DNA from: Actinoplanes palleronii
Lineage (GTDB): Bacteria; Actinomycetota; Actinomycetes; Mycobacteriales; Micromonosporaceae
Direction of reading: 5' to 3'
NCBI RefSeq assembly: GCF_016862315.1
Contig: NZ_BOMS01000018.1
Location: forward strand, 61,191-125,190
Length of the DNA: 64,000 nucleotides
Shown here: piece by piece, positions 9,176-17,402 of the stretch
Numbering within the stretch: the first letter of the stretch is position 1
Layout: each line of letters starts with the position of its first letter
Position numbers and translations under genes: made by a program
The notes under the pieces: model-generated
Seen by the model: only the letters and a program-made list of their open reading frames with translations
Database searches by the model: none
What the model was told of the DNA's origin: nothing

Positions 9176-9969
9176 GGACGAACCTCCAGCGTGCAGCACT
9201 TCGGGCCGCCGCCGGCCTTGCGCAGCTCGGACACGTCGACCCCGATCGGGTGGTAACCGCCCTTGCGCAGCGACTCGGCGAGCTGGACGGCCTGCACCGG
9301 CAGGACCACGTTACGGCCGTCGCTGACCGCGTTGAGGCCGAGCACGGCGGCATCCTCGGGCGTAGCGATGATCGCATTCGGGAAGAGCTGGCGGAGGACG
9401 GACTGCGAACCCGGTGAGAAAGCGGACGGCAGGTACGCGATGTTCGTCTCGTCCAGCACGCAGAGCGCGGTGTCCAGGTGGTAGTACGCCGGGTCGACGA
9501 GCTGCAGCGTGATCACCGGACGGCGCAGGAACTCCTGGGTCTCGGCGTGCGACGCGTGCGAGGTGCGGAAACCGGTACCGGCCAGCAGCAGGTCACCGGA
9601 GAGCAGGATGTCGCCCTCGCCCTCGTTGGTGTGCTTGGGCATCTCGACCTCGAAGCCGGCCGCCCGGAACCAGTCCGCGTACGCCGGCGCCTCGTCGGCC
9701 CGCTCGGCGTCCCGGAACTGCACGCCCAGCGCCCGGCCGTCGATGATCGTGCCGCCGTTCGCGGCGAAGACCATGTCCGGCAGCCCGGGCAGCGGGTCGA
9801 TCAGGTCGACGGTGTGACCCAGCTCGAGGAAGACCTTGCGCAGGTTCTCCCACTGGCTGACGGCCAGCGCGTTGTCGTACGGCGCCGTGGGATCCATCCA
9901 TGGGTTGATCCGGTAGGTGACGGCGAAATGGGTGGGCCGGCACATCAGATAGCGGCGCTTGGCGGTCAT
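9172..9969 (-). CDS. ddaH: Dimethylarginine dimethylaminohydrolase / arginine deiminase-like amidinotransferase
   Basis: This is a 265-residue guanidine-modifying enzyme. It shows 'DMVFAANGG', the acidic 'EGEGDILLSGD', the catalytic His in 'YYHLDTALCVL' and the nucleophilic Cys in 'GGGPKCCTLEV'. Relatives hydrolyse methylarginine or arginine to citrulline or ornithine plus amine or ammonia. The direct coupling with rocD suggests that a guanidino compound is channelled to ornithine and then to glutamate semialdehyde. The substrate cannot be fixed from sequence, so the gene symbol is provisional. The ATG at 9969 was chosen; upstream there is no strong ribosome site. Confidence 0.85.
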   Translation of the reverse strand: MTAKRRYLMCRPTHFAVTYRINPWMDPTAPYDNALAVSQWENLRKVFLELGHTVDLIDPLPGLPDMVFAANGGTIIDGRALGVQFRDAERADEAPAYADWFRAAGFEVEMPKHTNEGEGDILLSGDLLLAGTGFRTSHASHAETQEFLRRPVITLQLVDPAYYHLDTALCVLDETNIAYLPSAFSPGSQSVLRQLFPNAIIATPEDAAVLGLNAVSDGRNVVLPVQAVQLAESLRKGGYHPIGVDVSELRKAGGGPKCCTLEVRP

Positions 9970-10078
9970 GCAGGAAACGGTAGGGGCGGATGACCTCCGC
10001 ACACCCCGGTTCAACCATGCGTACCGCGGCGGAACGTTGCGTGATCACCGGGTCTCGCGGTGAATCGTTGTGCACATG

Positions 10079-10130
10079 CCACACGGGCGTCGGGGGCGGC
10101 GTTCACACACCACCCCCGACGCCCGTGTGG
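10079..10130 (-). terminator. Large terminator hairpin between the 10250-10855 gene and ddaH
   Basis: Two 21-nt arms (10079-10099 and 10110-10130) pair with one G-U-type mismatch around a 10-nt loop. The hairpin follows the 10250-10855 gene on the minus strand and precedes ddaH, so it separates their transcripts. The remaining bases between 9970 and 10249 show nothing else recognisable. Confidence 0.75.
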
Positions 10131-10249
10131 AGTCCGGCGAACCGCCGGAGCCCTGGCGAACCGCCGGGAATTCGGGGCGGGCCGACGCGAGGTCGTCCCG
10201 GTTCCGAGGTACCGCCAGCGTATCGCTGCCGGTAAATGTCATGTACCCG

Positions 10250-10855
10250 TCAGAAACGGTTCGCAAACTGTGCGTCAAGCCACTCGCGCAGGCTGGTCGC
10301 CGGCTGCGTGTCGGTGCCCAGCCAGTAGATCTGACCCTCCAGGGCCAGGATGCCGAGCACGATCGCGCCCAGGGCGACCACGACGCCGATCAGCGCGTCG
10401 GTCTTGCCGGCCACGTGCTGCTTGCGGGTGGCGCTCAGCCCGGCCAGCGAGAGGACCAGGCCGAGACCGGCGACGCCGATGCCCCAGCCGGCCAGCGGGC
10501 CGGAGAGCACGAGAGCGATACCGGCGACGCTGACGATCAGGCCGAGCGTGGCGAGCAGGCTGGCCCGCGGGCGGCGGGTCGCGACCGGAACCGCGGCCGG
10601 GGTGGCCGGGGTGGCCGGCGAGACGGGTGTGACCGGCGTGACCGGGTTGGCGACCGTGATCGGCTTGCGCTGCGCCGCGGTCGGCGGAGTGACCGTGCTG
10701 GTGGACGGCTTGTTGATGTCCTGCGTGGTGGGCTCGGAGCGCTCCCGGGTGATGTTCTGCGTCGTGGCGTCGTCGGTGCGGCGCGGCTGCACCGGGGTGC
10801 GGGGGGTCTCGGCGGTCTCGGTCGTAGCCGTTCGCGCGAAGGTCGGCAACCTCAC
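10250..10855 (-). CDS. Small membrane protein with a Thr/Pro-rich N-terminus
   Basis: This 201-residue protein uses a GTG start with an ideal GGAGG ribosome site 7 bases upstream. The first 110 residues are disordered and rich in Thr, Pro and Ala. Three hydrophobic helices follow ('LLATLGLIVSVAGIALVL', 'WGIGVAGLGLVLSLAGL', 'TDALIGVVVALGAIVLGILAL') and then a short outer tail. This resembles DUF4190-type small membrane proteins of actinobacteria. No function is known. It is transcribed alone, ending at the hairpin at 10079-10130. Confidence 0.75.
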   Translation of the reverse strand: MRLPTFARTATTETAETPRTPVQPRRTDDATTQNITRERSEPTTQDINKPSTSTVTPPTAAQRKPITVANPVTPVTPVSPATPATPAAVPVATRRPRASLLATLGLIVSVAGIALVLSGPLAGWGIGVAGLGLVLSLAGLSATRKQHVAGKTDALIGVVVALGAIVLGILALEGQIYWLGTDTQPATSLREWLDAQFANRF

Positions 10856-10924
10856 GTCAGCACCTCCATGGCGGGGATTCTCGGGTATGTATGTCTGCCC
10901 TATACCCGGCCCGCCCGGAAATGA

Positions 10925-10958
10925 CACGAGGGACGCACGAACGTGTGCGCCCCTCGTG
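10925..10958 (-). terminator. Terminator after clpP
   Basis: A stem of CACGAGGG plus CGCAC pairs with GTGCG plus CCCTCGTG around one A-C mismatch and a 6-nt loop. It lies 13 bp past the clpP stop on the minus strand. Confidence 0.7.
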
Positions 10959-10971
10959 GTCGATCGGCAGG

Positions 10972-11577
10972 TCAGACCAGCGACGAGACCGCGTTCACGT
11001 CGGAGGCCTTGCTGATCACGTGGTCGACCAGGCCGTAGTCCTTGGCCTGCTGAGCAGTGAACCAGCGGTCCCGGTCGGAGTCGCGCTCGATCTCCTCCGG
11101 GGTGTGACCGCTGTGGAACGCGATCCGGTCGTTCATCACGTGCTTGATGTGCAGCATGCTCTCGGCCTGGATGGCGATGTCGGCCGCGGTGCCGCCGATG
11201 CCGCCGGAGAGCTGGTGCATCATCACCCGGGCGTGGGGCAGGGCATACCGCTTGCCGGGGGTGCCGGCGCAGAGCAGGAACTGGCCCATCGAGGCGGCCA
11301 TGCCCATCGCGATGGTGGCCACGTCGTTCTTGATGTACTGCATGGTGTCGTACACCGCCATCCCGGCGCTGATCGAGCCACCGGGGGAGTTGATGTACAG
11401 CGCGATGTCGCGCTCGGCGTCCTCCGAGGCGAGCAGCAGCATCTGGGCGCAGATCCGGTTGGTCACCTCGTCGTTGACCTCGCTGCCGAGGAAAATGATC
11501 CGTTCCCGGAGCAGCCGCTCGAAGACCTGATCGTCGAAGGACGCGCCGCCACCGCGCATGGTCGTGTCAACAGTCAT
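10972..11577 (-). CDS. clpP: ATP-dependent Clp protease proteolytic subunit
   Basis: This is a full-length 201-residue ClpP, the serine-protease barrel that degrades substrates unfolded by ClpX or ClpC. The triad is visible as Ser96 (AASMG), His121 (ARVMMHQ) and Asp170 (SDRDRW). 'YINSPGGSISAGMAVYDTM' is the conserved handle region. It is a single gene with its own terminator and no clpX beside it, so it is probably one of several clpP copies in the genome. ATG at 11577 is preceded by AAGGG. Confidence 0.96.
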   Translation of the reverse strand: MTVDTTMRGGGASFDDQVFERLLRERIIFLGSEVNDEVTNRICAQMLLLASEDAERDIALYINSPGGSISAGMAVYDTMQYIKNDVATIAMGMAASMGQFLLCAGTPGKRYALPHARVMMHQLSGGIGGTAADIAIQAESMLHIKHVMNDRIAFHSGHTPEEIERDSDRDRWFTAQQAKDYGLVDHVISKASDVNAVSSLV

Positions 11578-11749
11578 GAGCCCAACCCTTTCGCATCCGC
11601 TCTTCTACGTCTCACACCTTCTCCCAAGGGGCGTGTCATAACCCAGTGATTCCCCTCAGGGCGAATCCGCTTACGGCAGAATGACCCCCCTTGGTGGCGC
11701 TGATCACGACCGATCGGTCGGCGGGCCACCCGCCGGTTACCTTTGGCGC

Positions 11750-12565
11750 GTGCCGGAGGGACATACCATTCACCGCCTCGCCACCCGCCATCGTGAGCTG
11801 TTCGCCGGTCATCCGGTGACGGTCTCCAGCCCGCAGGGCCGGTTCGCGAGCGGCGCCGCGCTGCTCGACGGCCGCGTGCTGCGCGACACCGAGGCGTACG
11901 GCAAACACCTGCTGCACCACTACGAGGACGACCGCACCCTGCACGTCCACCTCGGCCTGTACGGCAAGTTCACCGAGGGTGAGCCCCCGCTGCCCGACCC
12001 GGTCGGCCAGGTCCGGATGCGGATGACCGGTCCCGCACACTGGCTCGACCTGCGCGGCCCGACCGCCTGCGAGGTGCTCGAGCCGCCCGCGGTCGAGCTG
12101 CTGCGGGCCCGGCTCGGCGCCGACCCGCTGCGCGACGACGCGGATCCCGCGGTGGCGTACACCCGGATCCGCTCCAGCACCAAGCCGCTCTTCGCGCTGC
12201 TGCTGGACCAGTCCATCGTGGCCGGTTGCGGGCTGATCTACGCGAACGAGGTGCTGTTCCGCGCCGGGCTCTCCCCGCTGACCCCGGGCATCCGGATCGA
12301 CCGGGAGTTGTGGGCGGCGCTCTGGGACGACCTGCGCGCGCTGATGAAGGAGGGGGTGGCCCGTGGCCGGATCGACACGGTGCACACCCACCACACCCCG
12401 GAGGCGATGAGCCGGGCGCCGCGCGTCGACCGGCACGGCGGCGAGGTCTACGTCTACCGCCGCGCCGGGCAGCCGTGCCTGGTCTGCGGCACCGCGGTGT
12501 CGCTCGGCCCGCTGGCGGGCCGCAACCTCTACTGGTGCCCGGCCTGCCAACCCGCTAGGAAGTAG
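11750..12565 (+). CDS. Fpg/Nei family DNA glycosylase (endonuclease VIII-like)
   Basis: This 271-residue protein starts at GTG so that the mature chain begins Pro-Glu-Gly-His (VPEGHTIHR). Pro2 and Glu3 are the catalytic pair of the Fpg/Nei family. 'GLIYANEVLFRAGLSP' is the H2TH motif, and the C-terminal CLVC...CPAC is the zinc finger. It excises oxidised bases and cleaves the abasic site during base excision repair. PEGHTIHR is closer to Nei than to MutM. It is divergent from clpP, and its 3' end overlaps the convergent deacetylase by 11 bp. Confidence 0.92.
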   Translation: MPEGHTIHRLATRHRELFAGHPVTVSSPQGRFASGAALLDGRVLRDTEAYGKHLLHHYEDDRTLHVHLGLYGKFTEGEPPLPDPVGQVRMRMTGPAHWLDLRGPTACEVLEPPAVELLRARLGADPLRDDADPAVAYTRIRSSTKPLFALLLDQSIVAGCGLIYANEVLFRAGLSPLTPGIRIDRELWAALWDDLRALMKEGVARGRIDTVHTHHTPEAMSRAPRVDRHGGEVYVYRRAGQPCLVCGTAVSLGPLAGRNLYWCPACQPARK

Positions 12566-13961
12566 TCGCGGCAGCCGACGGCGCCAGTGACGGTGCCGTC
12601 GTCGGCGTGCTGTCCGGGTCCGGCGGGCTGGTGCTCTCCGACGGCGACGGGGTGGCCGGGGTCGGCGTGGCGGGCGACGCCGGCGTGACCGGTGTCTCGC
12701 CGGTGCCGGTCGGCACGCCCAGCTCGAAGTTCTCCGCCAGCCACGGGATCAGTTCCTCGTACGCCTTGATGGTGTCCGGCTGGTTGAAGTCGTGGGAGAG
12801 GATGATCGCGCCCGGCTTGGTCTGCTTCTTCACCGTGGCGATCACGCGCTTGATGTGCGCGGCGTCGGTCTCGCCCTCGGTGTGCTCCCAGTCCCGCGGG
12901 TCGACCTCCCAGTAGAGCGAGGACATCCCGTCGGCGTAGGCGACCTTCACCAGCTTGTCGCTGAAGTTGCCGCCGGGCGCCCGGAAGAACGGGATCTGCG
13001 CGTCCGGCACCGCGGCCCGGATCGCCTGGTTGGTCTTCGCCAGGTCGGCACGGATCTTCGCGGCGCTCTTCTTCCCGATCGTCAGATCGTGCGAGAACGT
13101 GTGGTTGCACAGCGTGTGACCCGCCGCGACGATGTCCCGCACCAGCTCCGGGTGTTTCTGCGCCTGCGTACCGACCAGGCAGAACGTCGCCTTGATCTGG
13201 TACTGCGCGAGCATCGCCAGGATCTTCGGGGTGAGTTCCGGGTCCGGGCCGTCGTCGAAGGTCAGCGCGACCTGCTGGGTGCCGGTGGTGAGCAGCGAGC
13301 TGCCCGGCCCGGCGCCCGCGGGCACTGCCCGGGACGGGTTGTACTCGGCCGGCTTGCCGGTCGCGGTGGCCTGCGGGGTGGGTTTGGCGGTGGCGCCGGC
13401 GGCCGGCTGCTCCGGGCTGTCGTCGCTCTGCTGCTCGCCACCACCGGCGTCGGTGGCCTTGTTCCGCTGGGCCGCCTGTGCGGCCTGCGCCGACGCCGCG
13501 GCCTGCACGGCGGCGGTGGTCAGCGCGCCGGGGCTGCTGGTGCTGGGCTGGGAGAGCGGCACCGCGGTGATCAGCAGGCCAGCCACGACCAGGGTGCCGA
13601 GCACGGTGGTCGGCCGGTTCTTCGCCGCTTCCAGCCAGGATTCCAGCGGGATGGTGTTGGGCGCGCGGTGTGAGCCGGTCGCCGACCGTTGTCCGTTCGA
13701 CCGCTTCGGATCAGACCGCTTCGGCGCCGGCGGCATCAGCGCGGCGGAATGCCGGGCGCGCGCGGCCCGCGTCCTGGTGTCGGTAGGTCCGGCTTCGGTC
13801 CGATCTTTTTCGGTACGGACGGCGCTGTACGACCCCGTGTCACCGGCTCGGTGACGCGCGGACCGGGACGTTGCTGCGGCGGGTGACTCTCCGGTGGACG
13901 AGTCCACAGCGGAGCGAAGCGGCGACTCGAGGAACGCGGCGCGAGGGCGGGCCCACGACAC
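12555..13961 (-). CDS. Membrane-anchored polysaccharide deacetylase (NodB/CE4)
   Basis: The catalytic domain shows the CE4 motifs in order: TFDDGPD (base and metal Asp), NHTFSH (metal His), RAPGG, 'EVDPRDW' and LSHDF. These metal-dependent enzymes de-N-acetylate peptidoglycan or chitin oligomers. A single membrane helix ('TVLGTLVVAGLLITAVPL') and an Ala/Gln-rich linker precede the domain, so it acts outside the cell. The C-terminus is a Ser/Pro/Thr tail. The start is uncertain: GTG 13961 has GGAG six bases upstream, ATG 13736 has no ribosome site, and the frame stays open to ATG 14063. Confidence 0.85.
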   Translation of the reverse strand: MSWARPRAAFLESPLRSAVDSSTGESPAAATSRSARHRAGDTGSYSAVRTEKDRTEAGPTDTRTRAARARHSAALMPPAPKRSDPKRSNGQRSATGSHRAPNTIPLESWLEAAKNRPTTVLGTLVVAGLLITAVPLSQPSTSSPGALTTAAVQAAASAQAAQAAQRNKATDAGGGEQQSDDSPEQPAAGATAKPTPQATATGKPAEYNPSRAVPAGAGPGSSLLTTGTQQVALTFDDGPDPELTPKILAMLAQYQIKATFCLVGTQAQKHPELVRDIVAAGHTLCNHTFSHDLTIGKKSAAKIRADLAKTNQAIRAAVPDAQIPFFRAPGGNFSDKLVKVAYADGMSSLYWEVDPRDWEHTEGETDAAHIKRVIATVKKQTKPGAIILSHDFNQPDTIKAYEELIPWLAENFELGVPTGTGETPVTPASPATPTPATPSPSESTSPPDPDSTPTTAPSLAPSAAATTS

Positions 13962-14202
13962 AGCGGTCTCCGAGCCGGAGGCAGAGTCCGGCCGACGGTG
14001 CCGCCCACCCGTAACGGCTGCGTCGCCGGAGCTCGTCAGGTGCGGCGAGGTGTGCGGCGGCATTCGTCATGCCTACCGTGCGGCAAGATCCGGCGCGATA
14101 CCGAATCGGTCATGACATCGTCACGTATGGTTGTTATGCCAGTTCACGCACGGTGCTTCCCTGTGCAATATCTGTGGGAATCCATGCGAGATTCCCGTCT
14201 CG

Positions 14203-15363
14203 TCACATCTCGCCGCGAGTTGTCCGAGCCAGCCAGTCCACCACGCCGGCCACCGGGGTGCCCTTGGCCAGCAGAGCGCGCTGCCGGGCCGCGCCGGTCC
14301 CGCGGGTGCGCAACCGGTCGATCAGGACGGTGACCAGCTCCGCGTCGCCGTGCCGCTCCAGCTCCGGGCGGACGTAGTCGACCAGTTGCCGCAGCAGTCG
14401 CCAGGCCGGGCGGGGCTCGCGGGTGGCCAGGTCGATGCCGGTCCCCTCGAGGCCGTCCTTGGCGGCCCGCCAGTGCGCGGCCATCAGCAGCGGGTGCGGC
14501 ACGTCCGGCGCCACGGCTCCGGCGCGCACCTCCTGCACCAGGGTGGCGACCAGGCCCCGGGCCAGCGCGGCGAGCAGCATGGCGTCGTCGAGGGTGGGCA
14601 TCACGTCGCCCATCCGGATCTCCACGGTCGGATAGCTCGCGGAGAGCCGGGCGTACCAGTAGAGCATCCCCTCGTCGAGCATCGCGCCGCTCGCCTGCAG
14701 GTCCGCGATCATCGTGAGGTACTGCTCGTGCGACTGCAGGTACGGCGTGGGGCCGACGGTCGGCCAGCGCTCCCACATCACCGAGCGCCAGCTGGCGTAC
14801 CCGGTCTCGTGGCCGCCGAAGACCGGCGAGTTGGCCGTCGCCGCCTGCAGGGTGGGCAGCCAGACCCGCAGGTGGTTGAGCACCTGCACGCCGGTCTCGT
14901 CGTCCGGGATGCTGACGTGCACGTGGGTGCCGCAGGAGCCCTGGCCGGGGGAGAGGTCGCCGAAGCGCTCCCGCATCCGGTGGTACCGCGGGTTGTCGAC
15001 GAGCCGCGAGTTCGGCCCGGAGGCCGGTCCGACACCGACCGCGACCAGCCGGGAGCCGGCCCGTCCGGCGGCGTCGGCGAGCGTGGTGCGCAGCACGCGC
15101 ATCGAGTCGTAGAGGCTGCTCAGCTCGAGCTGCGGCGGGCTGGCCACCTCGATCTGGCTGCGCAGGTACTCGTGCTGCACGCTGGCCCGCATCTCTTCGG
15201 GCACCTGGTCGATCACCTCGTCGACGGTCTCCACCGCGCGCGGCTCGACCGCGTCGACGAGCAGGTACTCCTCTTCGATGCCGAGGGTGTGCAGATCGCT
15301 CCGCTCGGCACGTTCGGCGAGTTGGGGTGAGATCGTCGTCGTGCCTTCGGCAGCGGGGTCCAT
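14203..15363 (-). CDS. Carboxylate-amine ligase of the YbdK / glutamate--cysteine ligase 2 family
   Basis: This is a 386-residue ATP-dependent ligase. It shows LGIEEEYLLVD at the start, 'GQGSCGTHVHVSIPD' (the substrate and metal loop), 'SYPTVEIRMGDVMPTLDDA' and 'HPLLMAAHWRAAKDGLEG'. These match the GCS2 family, which joins glutamate to cysteine or a related amine via an acyl-phosphate. Actinobacterial paralogues have several roles and the true amine is unknown. It is monocistronic. The 240 bp between it and the deacetylase start show no recognisable feature. Confidence 0.88.
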   Translation of the reverse strand: MDPAAEGTTTISPQLAERAERSDLHTLGIEEEYLLVDAVEPRAVETVDEVIDQVPEEMRASVQHEYLRSQIEVASPPQLELSSLYDSMRVLRTTLADAAGRAGSRLVAVGVGPASGPNSRLVDNPRYHRMRERFGDLSPGQGSCGTHVHVSIPDDETGVQVLNHLRVWLPTLQAATANSPVFGGHETGYASWRSVMWERWPTVGPTPYLQSHEQYLTMIADLQASGAMLDEGMLYWYARLSASYPTVEIRMGDVMPTLDDAMLLAALARGLVATLVQEVRAGAVAPDVPHPLLMAAHWRAAKDGLEGTGIDLATREPRPAWRLLRQLVDYVRPELERHGDAELVTVLIDRLRTRGTGAARQRALLAKGTPVAGVVDWLARTTRGEM

Positions 15364-15441
15364 GCGCGGGTGTTACCCGCCGCGATCTACCCGGAAACCG
15401 CAGGCCGGTCCGGGGAATCGGGCTCCATCCATCGACAACCG

Positions 15442-15490
15442 TTGACAAGTTCCGGAAACAAGCGTGCAATCTTTGCCAGAGAGCGCTCTC
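15442..15490 (+). promoter_or_regulatory. Promoter and LacI-type operator of the GH16 gene
   Basis: TTGACA (15442-15447) is followed after 17 bp by TGCAAT (15465-15470), a good housekeeping-type promoter. The perfect 12-bp palindrome GAGAGCGCTCTC lies at 15479-15490, close to the expected start of transcription. Its centre matches the GAGCGCTC core of LacI-family operators such as the CebR site of Streptomyces. Repression relieved by a glucan-derived sugar is a reasonable inference. Confidence 0.65.
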
Positions 15491-15528
15491 ACGTCCGCAC
15501 CTTCATCCCCCTCGGAAGGCGTGTTCCC

Positions 15529-16896
15529 ATGGCAGCTCCTCGAAGACTCCTCGCGCTGGGCGCCGCGCTGCTCGCGGTCGCCGGATCCGTGACGTTCGTG
15601 GCACAGGCCGAGGCGGCCGTCCCGGCCCCGCCCGCCGGCATGTCCCTGGTGTTCAGCGACGACTTCACCGGCGCGTCCGGCACCGGACTGAACCGGTCGA
15701 ACTGGCTCTACGACATCGGCACCGGATACCCCGGCGGCGCGGCCAACTGGGGCACCGGCGAGATCGAGACGATGACCGACTCCACCGCGAACGTCTATCA
15801 GGACGGCGGCGGCAACCTGGTGATCAAGCCGATCCGGGACTCGGCCGGCCGGTGGACCTCCGGCCGGGTGGAGACCCAGCGCACCGACTTCGCGGCGCCG
15901 GCCGGTGGCCGGGTGCGGATCGAGTCGCGCCTGCAGCAGCCGAACGTCAGCGGCGCCGCGGCCGCCGGGTACTGGCCGGCGTTCTGGGCGCTCGGGGACG
16001 CGGCCCGCCCGGTCGGCGCGACGAACTGGCCGAGCATCGGCGAGTGGGACATCATGGAGGACATCAACGGCCGGTCCTCGGTCTTCGCCGCCCTGCACTG
16101 CGGGACCAATCCGGGCGGCGTGTGCAACGAGACGACCGGCCTGACCAGCGGTGAGCGAGCCTGTTCCGGGTGTCAGACGGCTTTCCATACGTACGCCATC
16201 GAATTTGATCGCAGCACCTCGCCGGAGCAGTTGCGCTGGTATCTGGACGGCACCAACTACTTCACCCTGAACTCGTCCCAGGTCGACGCGACCACCTGGA
16301 ACAACGCCACCCACCACGGGATGTTCGTGATCCTCAACGTGGCGATGGGCGGCGGTTTCCCGGCGGCGTTCGGCGGCGGACCGACCGCGGCCACCCAGTC
16401 CGGCGTGCCGATGCTCGTGGACTACGTGGCGGTGTACCAGTCCTCCGGCGGCACCACCACACCGCCGACCACCACGCCGCCCACCGGCACCCGGGACGCC
16501 TACGCGCAGATCCAGGCGGAGTCGTTCAACGCCTCGGCCGGGGTGCAGGTGGAGACGTGCTCCGAGGGCGGGCAGGACGTCGGGTACATCGCGAACGGTG
16601 ACTGGCTGCAGTTCAACAACGTCAACTTCGGCACCGGCGGGGTGAAGGACTTCGTGGCCCGGGTCGCCTCCGGCGCCGGCAGCGGGGTGAGCGGCCTGAT
16701 CGAGGTACGGGTGGACAGCCGGAGCAACGCGCCGATCGGGAGCTTCGCGCTCGGCAGCACCGGCGGCTGGCAGACCTGGACCTCGATCCCGGGCAACGTG
16801 TCGAATGTGTCCGGAACTCACACGGTCTATCTGACCTTCACCAGCGGGCAATCGGCTGATTTCGCCAATGTGAACTGGATCCAGTTCCGCCGGTAA
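15529..16896 (+). CDS. Secreted family 16 beta-glucanase with a C-terminal CBM6
   Basis: The 455-residue protein has a signal peptide (about 1-30, ending AEA-A). Its GH16 domain spans about 35-280 and carries the catalytic E172-W-D174-I-M-E177 motif. A Thr/Pro linker and a CBM6-type beta-sandwich (about 330-455, 'YIANGDWLQFNNVNFG') follow. The family hydrolyses beta-1,3- or mixed-linked glucans such as laminarin or fungal wall glucan. ATG follows GGAAGG. Context fits polymer scavenging: the two chitinases past the prophage would have been its neighbours before phage integration. Confidence 0.93.
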   Translation: MAAPRRLLALGAALLAVAGSVTFVAQAEAAVPAPPAGMSLVFSDDFTGASGTGLNRSNWLYDIGTGYPGGAANWGTGEIETMTDSTANVYQDGGGNLVIKPIRDSAGRWTSGRVETQRTDFAAPAGGRVRIESRLQQPNVSGAAAAGYWPAFWALGDAARPVGATNWPSIGEWDIMEDINGRSSVFAALHCGTNPGGVCNETTGLTSGERACSGCQTAFHTYAIEFDRSTSPEQLRWYLDGTNYFTLNSSQVDATTWNNATHHGMFVILNVAMGGGFPAAFGGGPTAATQSGVPMLVDYVAVYQSSGGTTTPPTTTPPTGTRDAYAQIQAESFNASAGVQVETCSEGGQDVGYIANGDWLQFNNVNFGTGGVKDFVARVASGAGSGVSGLIEVRVDSRSNAPIGSFALGSTGGWQTWTSIPGNVSNVSGTHTVYLTFTSGQSADFANVNWIQFRR

Positions 16897-16915
16897 TCAT
16901 TTTTATCGACCGATA

Positions 16916-16957
16916 ACGATGGGCTGTGGTCGCTGACCTGCGACGGCAGCCCATCGT
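16916..16957 (+). terminator. Terminator of the GH16 gene
   Basis: ACGATGGGCTG and CAGCCCATCGT pair perfectly (11 bp) with an inner TCGC/GCGA pairing. The hairpin starts 20 bp after the GH16 stop. Confidence 0.75.
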
Positions 16958-16981
16958 CGTGCCCTGATCACGGATTGACTT

Positions 16982-17302
16982 TTAAGGATATTTAACGCTC
17001 GGCCGCCGGGTTACCGCGCGGCCTTCCCCTGCTGGCTGCACCGGGGGCTCGGCCGCTCGGGCGGCCACCTCCGGCGGCGGAAGTAGGTCGTGGACGCCCG
17101 CGTCGAGCGCGTTGGCGATCCGGAAGAGGTCGTTGATGTCGATCGGCTGCTTGCCGCTGAGCCGGTAGGACACCCATGACGGGGACACGTCCAGTTTTGT
17201 TGCCAGGGTGCGGCCGCTCATCTGCCGGCGCGCCATCAAGGCCCGGATCTCCTCGGCGACAAGCTCGCTGAGCGTCGCGGTTCGCTCGTGTGCCTGGGTC
17301 AT
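16982..17302 (-). CDS. XRE-family immunity repressor, 3' end formed by integration
   Basis: This 106-residue protein has an HTH at about residues 20-75 ('SGRTLATKLDVSPSWVSYRLSGK') and a short polar tail. It is divergent from a second small XRE gene, the classic repressor/Cro layout. Its last five codons lie in attL, and the third base of its TAA stop is host sequence. Across the predicted attP the codon would be TAT, and the frame would continue for 54 residues to a TAG at 53279-53281, just before the integrase on the same strand. The present form is therefore probably the trimmed, lysogenic form. Start ATG 17302 has AGGG upstream. Confidence 0.85.
   Translation of the reverse strand: MTQAHERTATLSELVAEEIRALMARRQMSGRTLATKLDVSPSWVSYRLSGKQPIDINDLFRIANALDAGVHDLLPPPEVAARAAEPPVQPAGEGRAVTRRPSVKYP
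16983..16995. other. attL core, inside the repressor 3' end
   Basis: TAAGGATATTTAA is identical to 53442-53454, and flanks differ on both sides. This AT-rich 13-mer is unusual for such GC-rich DNA. It covers the last codons of the leftward repressor gene (GTT AAA TAT CCT TA-), and the base completing the stop codon (16982) is on the host side. Confidence 0.85.
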
Positions 17303-17402
17303 ATCGCAACCCTGTCCGGCAAATCGCTACAAGTCAAGCGGTCCCAGCAAACATGACACGTTGGTCTTGACGGCGTTGCGCTATACGTGACAGTCTTGCG
17401 GC
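17303..17402. promoter_or_regulatory. Divergent repressor/Cro promoter-operator region
   Basis: This 100-bp gap between two divergent XRE genes has a repeated element, TGACA then TCTTG, at 17354-17369 and again at 17388-17398. It also has an opposing GTCAAG near 17333. TATACG at 17382-17387 is a possible -10 for the rightward gene, which would give a very short leader; no ribosome site precedes ATG 17403. Operator function is inferred from position. Confidence 0.55.

Noticed and set aside
13962..14063. Longest open form of the deacetylase, starting at ATG 14063
   Set aside because: Third-position GC drops and the ribosome site is weak there; GTG 13961 has GGAG at good spacing. The choice is not certain.
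15373..16851. Minus-strand 492-codon frame opposite the GH16 gene
   Set aside because: Antisense shadow. The GH16 protein has a signal peptide, catalytic motif, promoter and terminator.
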